From Porodaedalea pini (lineage: Eukaryota; Basidiomycota; Agaricomycetes; Hymenochaetales; Hymenochaetaceae), in the NCBI GenBank assembly GCA_002794775.1, contig NBAY01000018.1:496001-560000 (forward strand): a stretch of 64,000 bases of DNA, in the 5' to 3' direction. The notes beneath the pieces were generated by a model. The model worked only from the letters and a program-made list of their open reading frames with translations, made no database searches and was not told the DNA's origin. Position 1 is the stretch's first letter. Each line of letters begins with the position of its first letter. The position numbers and the translations under genes were made by a program. Positions 22,168-34,129 of the stretch are shown here, piece after piece.

Positions 22168-23489
22168 TTGTGAGGTTAGATGGCCGCATTCCCAAGGACG
22201 TCCGCTTTTCATACGCGCGGGAGCCTTTGAGTATAGCCTCGACAGAGAATTGTGGCCATGATGAGAACACGAGTCATATCCGCGGCCAATGAACAGAGAT
22301 AAGGGCAGGAGGGGCAAACCGAAGCCTCGTTTTCGAATGCCGACATGTCTGCATGCGCGTCGGCGCACCTGTGCATAGGGGCTTTACGTGAGGACTAGTA
22401 CTGTGGGGCTGAACGGCGAACTCCATACATCCCAGGTCGCAATACGGCTTTTTCTAGACGCTTGCTGAAGATGGAATCCGTTTTAGAAGGGTGCGGCGCA
22501 GAGGAAGGCACTGCGGGTAGGGCCTCGACAGAACCCGAGTACACGCACAAATGACTGACTCGATGGCCATAGCTGACCTACCCAAATGTGGTAAAACTTG
22601 TCAAATCAAGGACATCTTGTCCTAGCAGTGAAGATGGCATCAGAAGCTATCACTTGTTCGTAAGCATCAAAATGAGTGAGAGATGCAAATACAACGGACC
22701 CCTCGGGTTTGACCTACTGCATTCGGGTACCAGTAACGAAGGCGGAGATTAACTCGAGGCCTCCATCATTCACGATTCAGAACCGCTGGACGCACTAGAA
22801 TGGAACTCGGAGAGCAGACTCGCACGCATTCCATGATCGTATTTATAAATGCATTAGCGGATCGCAGAGAACAGCAGATGGTTCACAACGAATAAATTTG
22901 GGTGACTCCGGTTAGAAGGCTATATTGCATCGCTGAGTTGCAATGGTTATGGAGCACTGTACAAGAAACGCCGTATGCGCTGGACTAGTGTCTTATCGAA
23001 TTGTTGTCATAGCAAAAGCCTCCTATTTACTTGGTGCGGTTCGTTGTTTTGTGAGCGACTTGAGATGATGTATCCAAACCTGAACCAAGATCAGCATCAC
23101 ACAAACAAGCAGCGCCATAAAGGGCGATGAGCACCTTCTTGCATCAATAAAGTGTTCGACTTAAGGGAAGGCTAGAATGTCTTAAACTGCTATTGCAACC
23201 AAGTCCGTGACAGATCAACTGTGATAATAAGACAAAAGAGAAGTAAGCCGGATAATGGATACAGACACGGAAAACATTACTTCATACATTGGATGCGCGG
23301 TATGAAAGCAAGAAATAAGGACTGTGAGGATGTCATGGAATAAGTCCGTGGCGACGCAACAAAGCAGCCCACCTAAAAACGGATCAAATTGTAAGACAAG
23401 CTTAACAGTGCAGACAGTTGAATGCTCACTCGTCTCGCTGTAATTCAGTCTCCCGTAATCGCCGCTGCAGATCGCTTTGAGAAAGTAAT
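22168..23489. other. 1.3 kb intergenic, no gene seen
   Basis: Promoter side of the HMG-box gene and 3' flank of the RhoGEF gene. No supported coding signal. An alternative last exon of the RhoGEF could reach to 23215. Confidence 0.5.
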
Positions 23490-26400
23490 TCAATGCGTGG
23501 ATGATAATAGTAAAAAGATGTCGGCATACGTGTTCTCCCTTGCAAGACGGTATCGCTCCTTCTTCGTTTCGTTGAGATCGGCGGACATAGCTACCCAGGC
23601 TTCATCACCAGGCAGAGTCACCTCTTTAAACATGCCATCAAGCTCTTCGTTGAATGACTGTGTTCTCGTTACAGGATGACTGCTGCCGGACGAACTGAGA
23701 GCACTCACTCCGTACAGAATCTCGTTCTCGGTAGTCGCGTTAGATAACAGGTCCTTTAAGAGCTCACTTTGACGTTTTGCCTTTCTCAGTGCGTAAGAAG
23801 TCTTATCGAAGTCCTTCGAACGCTTTAAGAAGTTTGAAGTTAGAAATAGCAGCAAATATCAACTCAAACTACGCACCTCCTGGAAAGTCGCGACAAGGTG
23901 GCCAACACCATCCTGTACTTCTGTATAATTGCTCAAAGCCCGGCTTAAATCACTCTCGGCGCTGGAAATAATTTCATCAATTGATTTCGTCCAGCTTTGG
24001 ACTTCTGCGACATCGACCGAAGCGCTGATCGAGCTTTGCGAGCTACTTAGAGAACCTTCAACGACGCTCTTCGGGCGCGTGCGAGGAGTTGTTGTGCCGC
24101 CGCGACGTTGTTCTATCAAAGCACGCATTTCTTCCATGCGCGCTTGCGCCTCCTTAGCCTGCAGATGTCAATTGATTTATCGTTGAGTTCTAGTTGACAT
24201 GTCTGAGAACATACAGCAGCATTTGTCCTCGTAGGCGTACGATTGAACCCTCGAGAAGTGGTCGACGGTAGAACGTCAGGAGTTTTAGGACTACCGCGTA
24301 TCGCTCGTGTAGGCAATGCATTGATCTCAAGCTTGATGCGTTTCAAAGCACGTTGAGACGATTCAAGCTGCAATAACCGTCTGATTTCAGTTCATAGGGA
24401 GGGTTATCAGCTATGGAAACTTACATCCTCTCGAGTCGTTTCTGCCACATGAACCAGATTTTGTGCGAGCGAGAGTTCTTCCTCGGTAGAAGTAGTCTCG
24501 GAGATTGAAGAACACGACTCTGATCTCTGTAGAGTCGGTAACATTACTGCATGCCTCTCCCCTCCCTTTGCATTAGGTTTTGTCAAGGGAGAATCCATAA
24601 CAAATGGTCTCCTCGGAATGGGAGCAGCCATCGTTGGACCCGTCGAAGTCTTCTTCTTTATCGAGAGCGGTTCGATGCCAGAAGCACCGACATTCGCAGT
24701 TTTTCCCTTGGGCGTCGACTCCATGGGTGTGAATGGCCGCCGTTTACTGCGCGGAAGGCGCGAGGGCGTTTCGTGTATCATGGTAGATGAAAACGTCTCA
24801 TGGTCATCAAAGTCCTGCTCTGGCAATCGTTGGCCTTCAGGAGTGTGCGGTCGTTCGGGAGACATACGGGCCAATGTTGACTCGAGTGCGCCTTCGATAT
24901 CAATTTGCATGGAGTTCATATTTGGACTTGTAGGCATAAATGGTGAAGGCGACCGTGGACCTATAGGGCGGCGATCACGGGTTGAATGAAAAGACTCTGC
25001 ACGGCCCTTTCGAGGCGAATCAAATCCTGATGCAGGTGTAGGTGTTATAGAACGTGAAGTATGATGAGGCGATGTGGAATGAAGACTGTGAGCGTCGCGG
25101 TCGTAATCGTCCGTCGAGTGAGTTAGCCGGGAAGCACGAGAAGTGGGCCGAGCAGTAGGTGGTGGTGGTTCCTCTTCATAACCACAAAGCATTAGCAAAC
25201 TATGAACGATACCTAAGAAAATAATTATACCTTCGTAAATGATTTCTTCAACCGGTATATCCATGAGATCTTGAGACGTTGTTTTGTTATGCTGATTTCG
25301 ACTGTTACGTCGCGCTAGATCAAGGCGCATTGATAAGTCCATTTCTGACTCTGTTGCGCGACCTCTCTCCCGAACGTCTAACATTGTCGTATCTGCTTCC
25401 TCGTGGTCGCTATACTCAATGCTCTCTTCGTGTCTCGGCACAGACAGTGAGCGAGCCCTCCTACGTGACAGCGAGTCGTTACCCGGCTCGCTTTCTGATG
25501 CATACTCGCTCTCACCAGCAAACATCGTCGCTGGTGACCGCGACCTGTTCCGTTTGATGAGCTTTCTCGATTTTGAGCTTTTCTTGCTAACCGAGCCATC
25601 ATCAACGACGAAGGACGATAGCGACGTAGCTGCTGTCGAGTTTGAGCGCTGGGAGTATCGGGTCGAGCTATCGGCCGTGGTTATTGTGCTGATTGAATCC
25701 GTGCGGAATGTCGGAGTGCGACTGACTGCGGATTTCGAGCGGTGATGCCTACCCGTGGAGTCGCTCGAAGCGTCCTTACCCTTCGATGTACCGAAGAGAT
25801 TGCGGGGAAGTACATCCAAGCCAAAAATATGCGCTCGGGAGCGGTTGCCTCCCGAGGGCGTTGCTGGTCGTGAAGGATTGTCGGTTTTGAACTTGAATAA
25901 CCCATATTGATGGACTGGAAGAGAATAAGAGAAATGTACCGGATGCTTGAACTAATATATACATACTTGTTTGTATAACTCGCGATGGGACGTGTGCTGA
26001 CCGCACAACATCTTCATCTAGCTTGTCATCAGGATCACAGGACTGTACTGAATATCGACATAGTTCTCCTGGCATAGGCCGCACTCGTACTACAACGTAC
26101 GGTGGGCCGCCCATGCCGAAAGGCAGTTCATCGGCGTCTCCGAGTGAATCAATATGCAGAACAACTTTTGTCTGTGACATGTTAGTCAGTAGGTCGCAAA
26201 ACAATATAGTAAAAAGCATCCACCTTTTTAGGTTCCTTAAGAAACATCGTGCGCTGGTAGACATTGAAGTATGTTCGCGCGACAGTGACTTTTCCGGCCC
26301 GTGACTCTACCTCCTGCTCATCTGCGCATAGAGCCACGCTTTGTCCAATCCGGGTTCGATAACGTGCCTGCACGCGCCACAAATTTTCTAAAAATCGTTT

Positions 26401-27876
26401 CTTCTCTCTCTCCACACGCACAACATCTAGATAAGTTGCTCCAGGCAATACGGTCGAGAGTACACGAAACGGACGACCCGCCCAGCGGTCCGTCTGATCG
26501 AGTGGAGGATTCTCGAGGTACAAATGCATGTCGCCTCCGGATACGTCCGTGGCATTAACTTCAGTGACATCTACAACACCTTTACAGCTCATTCCGCTAC
26601 GGCGTATGCTCGCGATCCCACGTCCGCGCCCAGCGATGAGGCTGCCACTCGCAAAGCGTTCGACGTCATCCAGTCCTGCAAGCGACCTCCCAGGCTTGTC
26701 AGTCCCCGGTCGCTTGACAAGCATGAGCTTGTCATCAAAAAGAAAGAGGGTACAATGTAAGGATGTCCCGGCACCAGATGTGCCCATCGGGGCTGAACTG
26801 CCAGTAGCATTTGAGGACAGACCTCCATACTGGTTCATCCCAGCGGCATCAGACAGGTTGTCGACCACGTCAATACAGTCGACGAAGCGCCTGCTGCTAG
26901 AAATAAGAGCGGGCGGGAACCCTTCAATTGACGCGGAAAGACAATTCAAAGTTGCCGCTAAGCGCGTATGACTGTCGGTCTCAGCGAGAGCGATGCGACT
27001 AGCAATTTCGTCCGCTTCCACGAGCTTGGCACGCTGAGGATCGGAAGCACCCATAAGTTTGATCATCGACCGGAAAAGGAGAGTATAACGGGGAATTCGC
27101 TGGACAGGCTCCATGAGCAGCTCACGCAGGCCAACTCGATTTTTTGCGTCGTTCGTTGAGTATTTTATGCGCTGTTGACGTTATATGTCATAAAATCCTG
27201 GCATGAGTTGACCTGGAGACTAACCTCGACAAACGCTGAAAACCCAGTCGAGGATTTCTTTGCCATCTCCCGCTTGAAAATGGTCTGAGCCTCCTCCCGC
27301 TTCACGTAGTATTGCTTATAACACTCAAAAGCCCGAAGATCCTTGAAGTGATACAAAGCAACATCGCCAATACCGCCAACGGAGCGCGCACCAGTTGAAG
27401 ATGACATCTGTTCAAGATCATGAAGGAACGCCTCATTGGCGGGAAGCAGTTGGTCGATGTTTCCAAAGAGAATTTTGGCCTCGTATGCTGCAATGATGGC
27501 TGTATCCTTGCTACGTGCATAAGAACGAAGAGGGTCGGCGTAAGAGTTCTTGAGCATACGGAGGCGCTGGACATAATTCTGTTCCGTGACGACGAGCTCG
27601 TTGATAAGATCTGCGAGAGCACTAGTATTTGTGAGGGCTCTTGGACGGGCATGTCCATCGGTCTGTGGCACGGTAAGTCGTTTAAAGCAGAGCTTAACAG
27701 CATGGTCTCACCTGAGTAGAGCTAGTCGTTGCTATAGGTGCTGGTTCCTCGTAATCCCTGTCCGATGGAACTCTGTCGCCGAGCGATGCAACAAGGTCTT
27801 GCACATCTTTACACCTTTCAGACAAGATTTCGAACAAAGAAGCCACAGACCTCACCTTCAGATAAATCAGCGCCAT
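23490..27876 (-). CDS. Rho guanine nucleotide exchange factor (DH domain)
   Basis: Predicted ~1318 residues in nine exons: 27876-27712, 27662-27225, 27171-26224, 26171-25967, 25914-25231, 25173-24425, 24367-24215, 24158-23877, 23822-23490, all in phase. The DH domain is at about residues 65-270: LADLINELVVTEQNYVQRL, later LLMEPVQRIPRYTLLFRSM. A PH-like region follows (LHCTLFLFDDKLMLVKRPG). The C-terminal half is Ser/Arg-rich and disordered, then two helical stretches (ARMEEMRALIEQRR; KAKRQSELLKDLLS). DH proteins load GTP on Rho/Cdc42 GTPases in polarity and cytokinesis. The last exon may be read through to the stop at 23490 or spliced at GTATGC near 23543. The first exon overlaps the divergent RING gene. 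Confidence 0.85.
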
Positions 27877-29679
27877 CGTTCGGCCCTTCGACGACGACAC
27901 CGCAAAAGAAAGCGCGCTTTGTGAGAGTTGGAGCGGGTCTGCGTGACGGACCGTCGTCGCCAGTGTTAAGCGGAACGACTTTACGCGGCGATGAACTAAG
28001 GGGCATCGTCAAGATGATCAAAAAGATAGAGCCGCCGACGCAGCCGACGCTGTTGAATCAGAAGTGAGCCTCCAGGAGACCGAATTCGAATCGTTTGGAA
28101 TACCGTATGTACACGAGGCCAAGGTTCAGACAACAACCGACACTTTGAACGTGACCGCGTAAACCCATGAATGGTTCCTCCTTCCCACGCTTTGTGGTCT
28201 ATGACATCTTCCGGATTTCTGATCGACGAGCTGTGCGCGCTAGTACTAATAATGCCTACTACTCGCCTGCAGGCCGCTGCTCACCCTGTAATGGGCTCAG
28301 AAGGCGCTGAGCCGGTTGTCGTTGAAGTGAGCTACCGCAAATTTTTTTTCGCAGGCGTCCCTGTAACTTTGTGCTGTCGAAGACGCATCTACGAAATGCC
28401 CTCCAGGGTGTTGCAAGATTACGCAACCAAATCGATATCCTGACTCGGGAGAATACTCGTTTGAAGGGCGACATAGAGCGTCTATATGAGGCGCAGGGTG
28501 TTTCGATACAACCAAAGCCAGGAAAGAAGGGAAATGTGTCTGTCCTGTCCTTGACTTCTCAAATCAACAAACTCAAGCGTGAGGTCGCGGATCTAGGAGA
28601 TGTCCGTATACCTAAGCTTTAAATTTTGTATATCTGTTCTCGCCAACATAATTCACTGTTAGGCAAGGAGGAAAGATAGGAAGAAGATCCGCAAGGTGTG
28701 TATGGTATTCTGTTTTCTCTTTTGAACTTCTAACTTCTAACTTTTTCGTTGCACGACGCTTAGTTGCAATTGAAGGAGATAAAGAGGGACGCGCTGGAGC
28801 TGAGAGGCGAGGCGAAAAATGGTTTTAGCGACGAGTCCGAAGAAATGAAGAAGGTGCGTAACAAGCTGTTCGTTAAATCAGGAGACTGATATCTTTGCTG
28901 CAAGCTATTACGGCGCTTTTTTGAACTCATGTCCTCACCTTCAATGGAGGAAAAAGAGGAGTGCGCTGTATGCTTGTGTGAGATGACTTTAGAAAGTGCG
29001 AAGAGGTACTTCATTTACTTGTACATCAGTTATTTTTTGTCTCTCATTTCTACATTTCTACATTTCAGTCTACCTTGCCAGCACATTTTTTGTGCAGATT
29101 GTCTTCCAAACATCGTTCCCCAAAACTGTCCGAACTGCAGGGAGCCGTTCGGAAGCGTGGATGACGCGGAACCCGTATTATTTACGGCGACAGATCAGTG
29201 GGATGCACTACTAGAAGTTGCGGCGGCATGGGGTCGAATCGATAAGGATCAGTCTCCAGAAGATTCGGACCAGGAAGAGGAACTACCCTTCATCGAAGAT
29301 GATGAAGAAACGGGGTGAGACAAACAAAGCATGATTTCTCTTGATCTGACTTCAGTGATATCCCAGTTCTGTTGCTTCGGGGGGCACCTCTTCTGCCAAG
29401 ATTGAGAGCACAGAGGTTGAAGAGGGTGCCTATGGTGATGATGATGACCTTCCGTCAGGTTCCCGCTCTGGCTCTCGTATTCGGAAAATGGCTCTATCGA
29501 CACCGCCTCCTGATGGCGACGCTTCACAGTCTTCGCGGCTTCCAGCTCAGGACGCTCCGTCAACACCGACTCGTGTTATCGAATCGCCGATGTCTTACCA
29601 GAAGTCCCCTCTCTCCGTAAAGCGTCAGCGAATGAAGGAGCTTGCGGATGCCCGGAAATCGAAGCGGGCCCGACGGTGA
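27765..29679 (+). CDS. RING-finger E3 ubiquitin ligase with coiled coil
   Basis: Predicted 447 residues in eight exons: 27765-28063, 28273-28287, 28355-28601, 28663-28695, 28764-28853, 28905-29005, 29069-29314, 29367-29679. The RING (about residues 248-289) is C3HC4 type: CAVCLCEMTLESAK, then after a splice SLPCQHIFCADCLP and CPNCREPF. A predicted coiled coil precedes it (RNQIDILTRENTRLKGDIER and KLKRE...LKEIKRDALELR). The acidic/Ser tail ends in KRQRMKELADARKSKRARR, a likely nuclear signal. It would recruit an E2 and ubiquitinate unknown substrates. The first two exons are less sure: exon 2 is only 15 bases, and the start overlaps the exon of the gene on the other strand. Confidence 0.82.
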
Positions 29680-30715
29680 TGCATCAGTTCAAGGCATGCA
29701 TACTAATATTTGCTTCTCAGATTAGTCAAGTGCTTTCATTCTCATTCACTTTTTGGATTTGCTCACTGTACTATATTCACCTCGTTACCTGCGTTCTTGT
29801 TGCTATTTTCAGAGTATGATGCGCCCGGGATATGTCAATTCTCAGCGCCAATTGATTTCACCCCTAGACATCCGCGTGAAGAGTCATCGCATCTGATGCT
29901 TGCTTTTCGGTGGTGAGTGGAAGAAGTAAGGGTTGTTTCTAATTGTTTTTAGTGTCAATCACGTATGATACTAATGATTTAGCGCTGGTGTCCTCGTGAA
30001 CTGTAGAGGGCCTGACTTCTCAAACATTCCTGTCGCGAACCGAGGGGATCCATATCAACTTATGGCCGGTGATTATATCGCGGCCTCCGACTGAACTCAG
30101 ACTCGTAGACAAATACATTCCACGGACATTCACATCCGAGCCTGTGGGTCCTCGCCAATAAGGGACTCATAGCTTGAAAATTCTCTTACGGCAACCAGTT
30201 ATCAATCAGTAAACGTGCGCCATGGCCCGACCGAGGCGGTTCACTCCGATGCCGAAAGGACAAGTCATCCCCACAGGGTATGATTGCGTTATGCGGCCCA
30301 TGCATTGAGGCCCGGACCTCCGCCGAAGGTCACTTGGCTAACCTGGCCCTAGCGGGGTACCCCCACCCCTGTCAAGTTTCCTCCGCATCCGTCGCTTCAG
30401 ATGCTATGCAAGCGCTGCAGTAGTTGAAATCTTTGGAGGCATACGCGTAAGTTCGACATGCTGGCTGCGCCTCATTGCTTATAGCACGATGCTACGGATC
30501 ATTCATTTCAAAAATGGCCATGTCAACCACTGACGGCAAGAGGCTCATTTCATAGCCACCTAATGCCGGCGCTAAGCACTTTCAATAAATTACAAGTTTT
30601 TTTCTACTAGTTCCCGGCCTCCCAATATTGCAACCCGCCGACTAGCCTGTGCTCGCTCCTTAACAACTCGAGTGATACTCTCTCCTTTACGCTTTCATTC
30701 GCCGTCAGAGGTGCA
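29680..30715. other. 1 kb intergenic, no gene seen
   Basis: No supported open frame. Probably the 3' flank of the RING gene and upstream region of the HMG-box gene. Confidence 0.5.
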
Positions 30716-31349
30716 ATGGTCTCATCGCATACACGTCTTCAAGTCTCTACTTCTGCATCTGGTGCGAACAGCCAACACGTTCCGCGCCCTCAGAACTGCT
30801 TCCTCTGCTTCCGCCACAGTGAAAGATGTCGTGAGATAGAGCGCGGCATTAGGGGATTTCCGCAAAGTCTGCTGCTGCCTCTGCTGCGTGGAGGGGCCTG
30901 AGTCCGCTGGAACGTGCGCATTTCGAAGCAGAAGCTGCACGCAAGAAGAGAGAACACGAGATCATGTTCCCGGACTACAAATACAGTCCCCGGCGATCCA
31001 GCCGCAGTAAAAGGAAGCTATCGTCGAAGGAAAAGACAAAGGCTGCGCATGCCCCGCAGGACCAACTATTACAGGCCCATTAATGAGCTCCAGCTTTCCT
31101 CTCGTGGAGATGGATAGACACTTCGGGAGAAGCCTTGACGACTCGTTTGTCTTTCCAGAGGTAAGCAGTCTTTATTTTCACATAACTCATGAGTGTCTAA
31201 TGGTCGAGCAGACCGACAATCTTCAGTCCCTGTCGAACTTCGATAGCTTACTACTTCAGCCTAACAATTCTTTGTTCTCACCAGCGCCAACTGAGTTCCC
31301 AGATTACTCTTTGCCTGGAGGATTCGGCTTCCCATACTTCATCATGTAA
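30716..31349 (+). pseudogene. HMG-box protein gene with frameshift inside the box
   Basis: Starts ATG at 30716 (MVSSHTRLQV). The first part of an HMG box follows in that frame: VPRPQNCFLCFRHSER. The second part is one frame over: GISAKSAAASAAWRGLSPLER, then HEIMFPDYKYSPRRSSR. No donor/acceptor pair between ~30820 and 30870 repairs the phase; one extra base in the GGGG at 30853-30856 would. Downstream, an intron at 31007-31059 and one at 31161-31211 are in phase and lead to a short tail (LPGGFGFPYFIM). The PDYKY end resembles the 20.8-22.1 kb HMG factor. Either a pseudogene or a base-count error. Confidence 0.55.
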
Positions 31350-32153
31350 TGAAATTCACCAATCCTGCTTCCCCCTCATCTTTCATTTCCTTTCTTTCCA
31401 ACGAATACAAACCCTCTTCCATATTGACTTTCAGTCTCGTACATCCTTATGTGTTCATTGAGGCGTTGACTCTGTTATTAAGCACCCTACCTTTTTCTGT
31501 TGTTATCTCCTTCATATGAACCGGATGATTGTCATAGCTGGCAGATACTTAGTCAAATTTTGTTCTTGAAGAAAAGACTCGGATGGATGCACGTCTCGGA
31601 TAGAGTCACATGATGATTGTGAAGATTTTTCCTGTTCCGTCGCCGACATCACGAAAATGTCTAAAATCTTGCACGGGCTTACATAGCTGTAGAAGATAGT
31701 AAATTATGTAAATTTTGTATATTATGTACAAGAGAATCTAGCGCACTCTCAAAATGATCAGAAATATACAAGTTGCCGCAAGATCGCCGCAAGTCTGATG
31801 CATATTGCCAAGTTAGGTCATACTGATCGTCACTTACAAGAATGGCCGGCCCTGAAGAAATATAGAAGAGAATACGGCGCAGCTTCAAAATGACATGGGA
31901 TAATCTTACTTGTGGTTCTTGTCGTGTCTGGTAGAGTTCTTATATAAGGCCTGCAAGTCGTTATACGAGACTGGAAGTCTACTGGTTCATTATCACACCA
32001 TTTAAATAATATAATAATAATGTATTTCTATTGCATCATTTATTGTACAATTGAATTGTTCAAAATCGTAGCCGCGTCAAAATTATAGATAAAAGCAAAA
32101 GAAGAATAAAGAATCCAGGTTTGACGGTGTCCACAGGCGAAGTGAGGTGCAGG
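31350..32153. other. AT-rich intergenic, no gene seen
   Basis: AT-rich, especially 31990-32110, without supported open frames. Confidence 0.5.
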
Positions 32154-34085
32154 TTATAACTGCGACGAGTCGAGCAGGTCCTCGAACCGGAAGTGCATCG
32201 CGTACATGTCCATTCGCTCACCGTCCGGCCCCATCCCATCCATCCCACCACCCATCGAGCCCATGGGACTCATCGACCCCATTGAGCCGAAGGCCGTCCA
32301 CGGCGGCAGCCCCATGTCCAGTCCGATGTCCATTTCACAGAATACATTCTGACTCTGCGTCTCTTGGTTCTGACCATGCGAGGAATTTGTGGCAGATTCG
32401 TCGCCGTCGCACAGCGTCTGCATCACCCACGCTGGCAAGCCGTAGTCGACCCACTCGCCAGCAACTGACGGATCTGGTGACTCAGGCAGCCCGTGCGGCA
32501 ATGCGCGCTGACCCGGCACTTGAAGCTGTCCACCTGGCGATTGGCCAGTTGGCGAAGAGAATTGACCAGGGAGGAAGAGACGCGAGGACGAGGAGGAAGG
32601 AGGTGTTGGTGCGGAAAGCGGATCACCTGAAGAGGTTGAAGGCTCGCTAGGAATTTTGAGCTGCGTGAGCGTGCGAGGGCGAGGCTAAGCGGCGACAGGC
32701 ACCTGCTCCTCGTATACCTGAAACATGGTATAGCATGCTACGAAGAAGGGCAGAAAAACCTACCTGCATCTCGCTGCCAGCAGTCGAGAAATCGGGAACC
32801 TGCCCTGGCATACCGTAGCTCATGGACTGCAGATGCGAGTTCGGGAACTGGAAACCGCTCATTCCACCAAATTCCCCCTCTCTTTCCTGGCTGTGGCCAT
32901 TCATCTGCAACCGCTGCTCGTCTTCGTTGCCCTCGTGCGTCGCAGGCGAGCCAACCGCCGAGCTTTTGTTCAAACCAGGCGCCGTCTCAAGCAGCCTCGG
33001 GATCTTGATTGTAGGAGGCGCAGGCGGGTAGAGGTCGGCTGTCATCGTCGGTGGCCGGTGCACCCGGTGCGCTCGTCGAACGGCTTCGAGCGGCGATTCT
33101 GCGGGAGGACAAAGCTAAGTGGTCCGGGAACCAAGCTTTGGGCTGTCTGAGTCGGGATCTGCGCGGAAAGCGAGTGTCCGTGTCCATGCCCGTGTCCACC
33201 GTGGTGCGAGTGCGAGTAGGAATACGTGTTGAGCAGGCCGGATTCGAGAGAGAAGCTCGCAAGAGCGTTGCCCGTGTCGATCGTAAGGCTCACTCCTGAT
33301 CTAGAACCAGACGCGTAAGAGAACAAGGGCATCGAGAGGCTCAGTGCGAGCGAGAGTGTCTGACCTTGACCCTGGCCCTGCGATCCTCCAATTCGCTCAT
33401 GTCGAAGTCCGCGAGATCCACCATCTCGGCTTCGTGCACGCTACCGCACCCACCATTCGCAGAGCCATACGGACCATAGAGAGACCCGTCGGCGGAGAGC
33501 GAGTCGAGCTCGCTGAAATCTTCCGAACCGACGGTCGATGCAGATGAGGGGGCACTCGTGGTGCTGGTGGTGCTGGTAGTGGAGCACAAGGAATTGTTGC
33601 GGGCACGCGCGCTGGAACCGCGCACACAGCTGCTCGACTTGGTACGGTCACCACGCTCCTTCCCATCCTTCTCCTTCTTCACCTTCCCGCCCGCCGTCGA
33701 CTCTGCCTTGCCCTTCTTCTCCTTGACAGTGCGTGTGGGCTGATAGACGTACCAAGCGAGACTGTCCCAGTACTTGTGGACTAGAGGCCAGTTAGACGAA
33801 CTGTCTGTATACAGGGGCTACTCACCAATTTGAGTGGCATGAGCTTATCTGACCTCTGTTTCCATCTACATTTTGACTAACATGCTCATTATATCCCAAA
33901 GACCGTGTGGACTTACTTTTGATGTGCTTGACAGATTTGCGACCGAGGGAGAGGCAGGCGATGGTGGTGGGAGAAAGCAAAGTGCAGCGACGCGTCGAGC
34001 ACGTCTCGACGCGTTTTCTAAGTCCGCATTTTCTAAGTCCGCTAAGTGGTGAATCTTGTCTGATGCTCGTGTCCACCATCAGCAT
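32154..34085 (-). pseudogene. unknown regulator-like protein, reading frame broken
   Basis: Pieces in order: an N-terminal part starting at ATG 34085 (IACLSLGRKSVKHIK); WKQRSDKLMPLKL; HKYWDSLAWYVYQPTR with a Lys/Glu-rich run; a Ser/Thr-rich stretch (FSELDSLSADGSLYGPYG); a His/Gly run (HSHHGGHGHGHGHSLSAQ); PPAPPTIKIPRLLETAPG; and a Met/Gly-rich acidic end (MDMYAMHFRFEDLLDSSQL). An 80-base intron (32762-32683) joins the last two in phase. But the joins near 33.78, 33.30 and 33.11 kb do not keep phase. The composition suggests a transcriptional regulator; no family recognised. Pseudogene or sequence errors. Confidence 0.45.
33991..34042. repeat. perfect 9-base inverted repeat followed by 14-base direct repeat
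   Basis: CGCGTCGAG (33991-33999), spacer CACGT, then CTCGACGCG (34005-34013). Directly after it TTTTCTAAGTCCGC occurs twice (34014-34027 and 34029-34042). It lies between two divergent genes, inside the putative first exon of the minus one. Confidence 0.85.
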
Positions 34086-34129
34086 CCCAACCCTCAAGAA
34101 TCCACTTATTTAATCAAACAGCTGCATCC

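Noticed and set aside
32683..32720. Premature stop after VYEEQVPVAA in the unknown regulator-like gene
   Set aside because: A longer intron (32762-32683) ending at the TAG itself joins the flanking frames in phase, so the stop is probably intronic.
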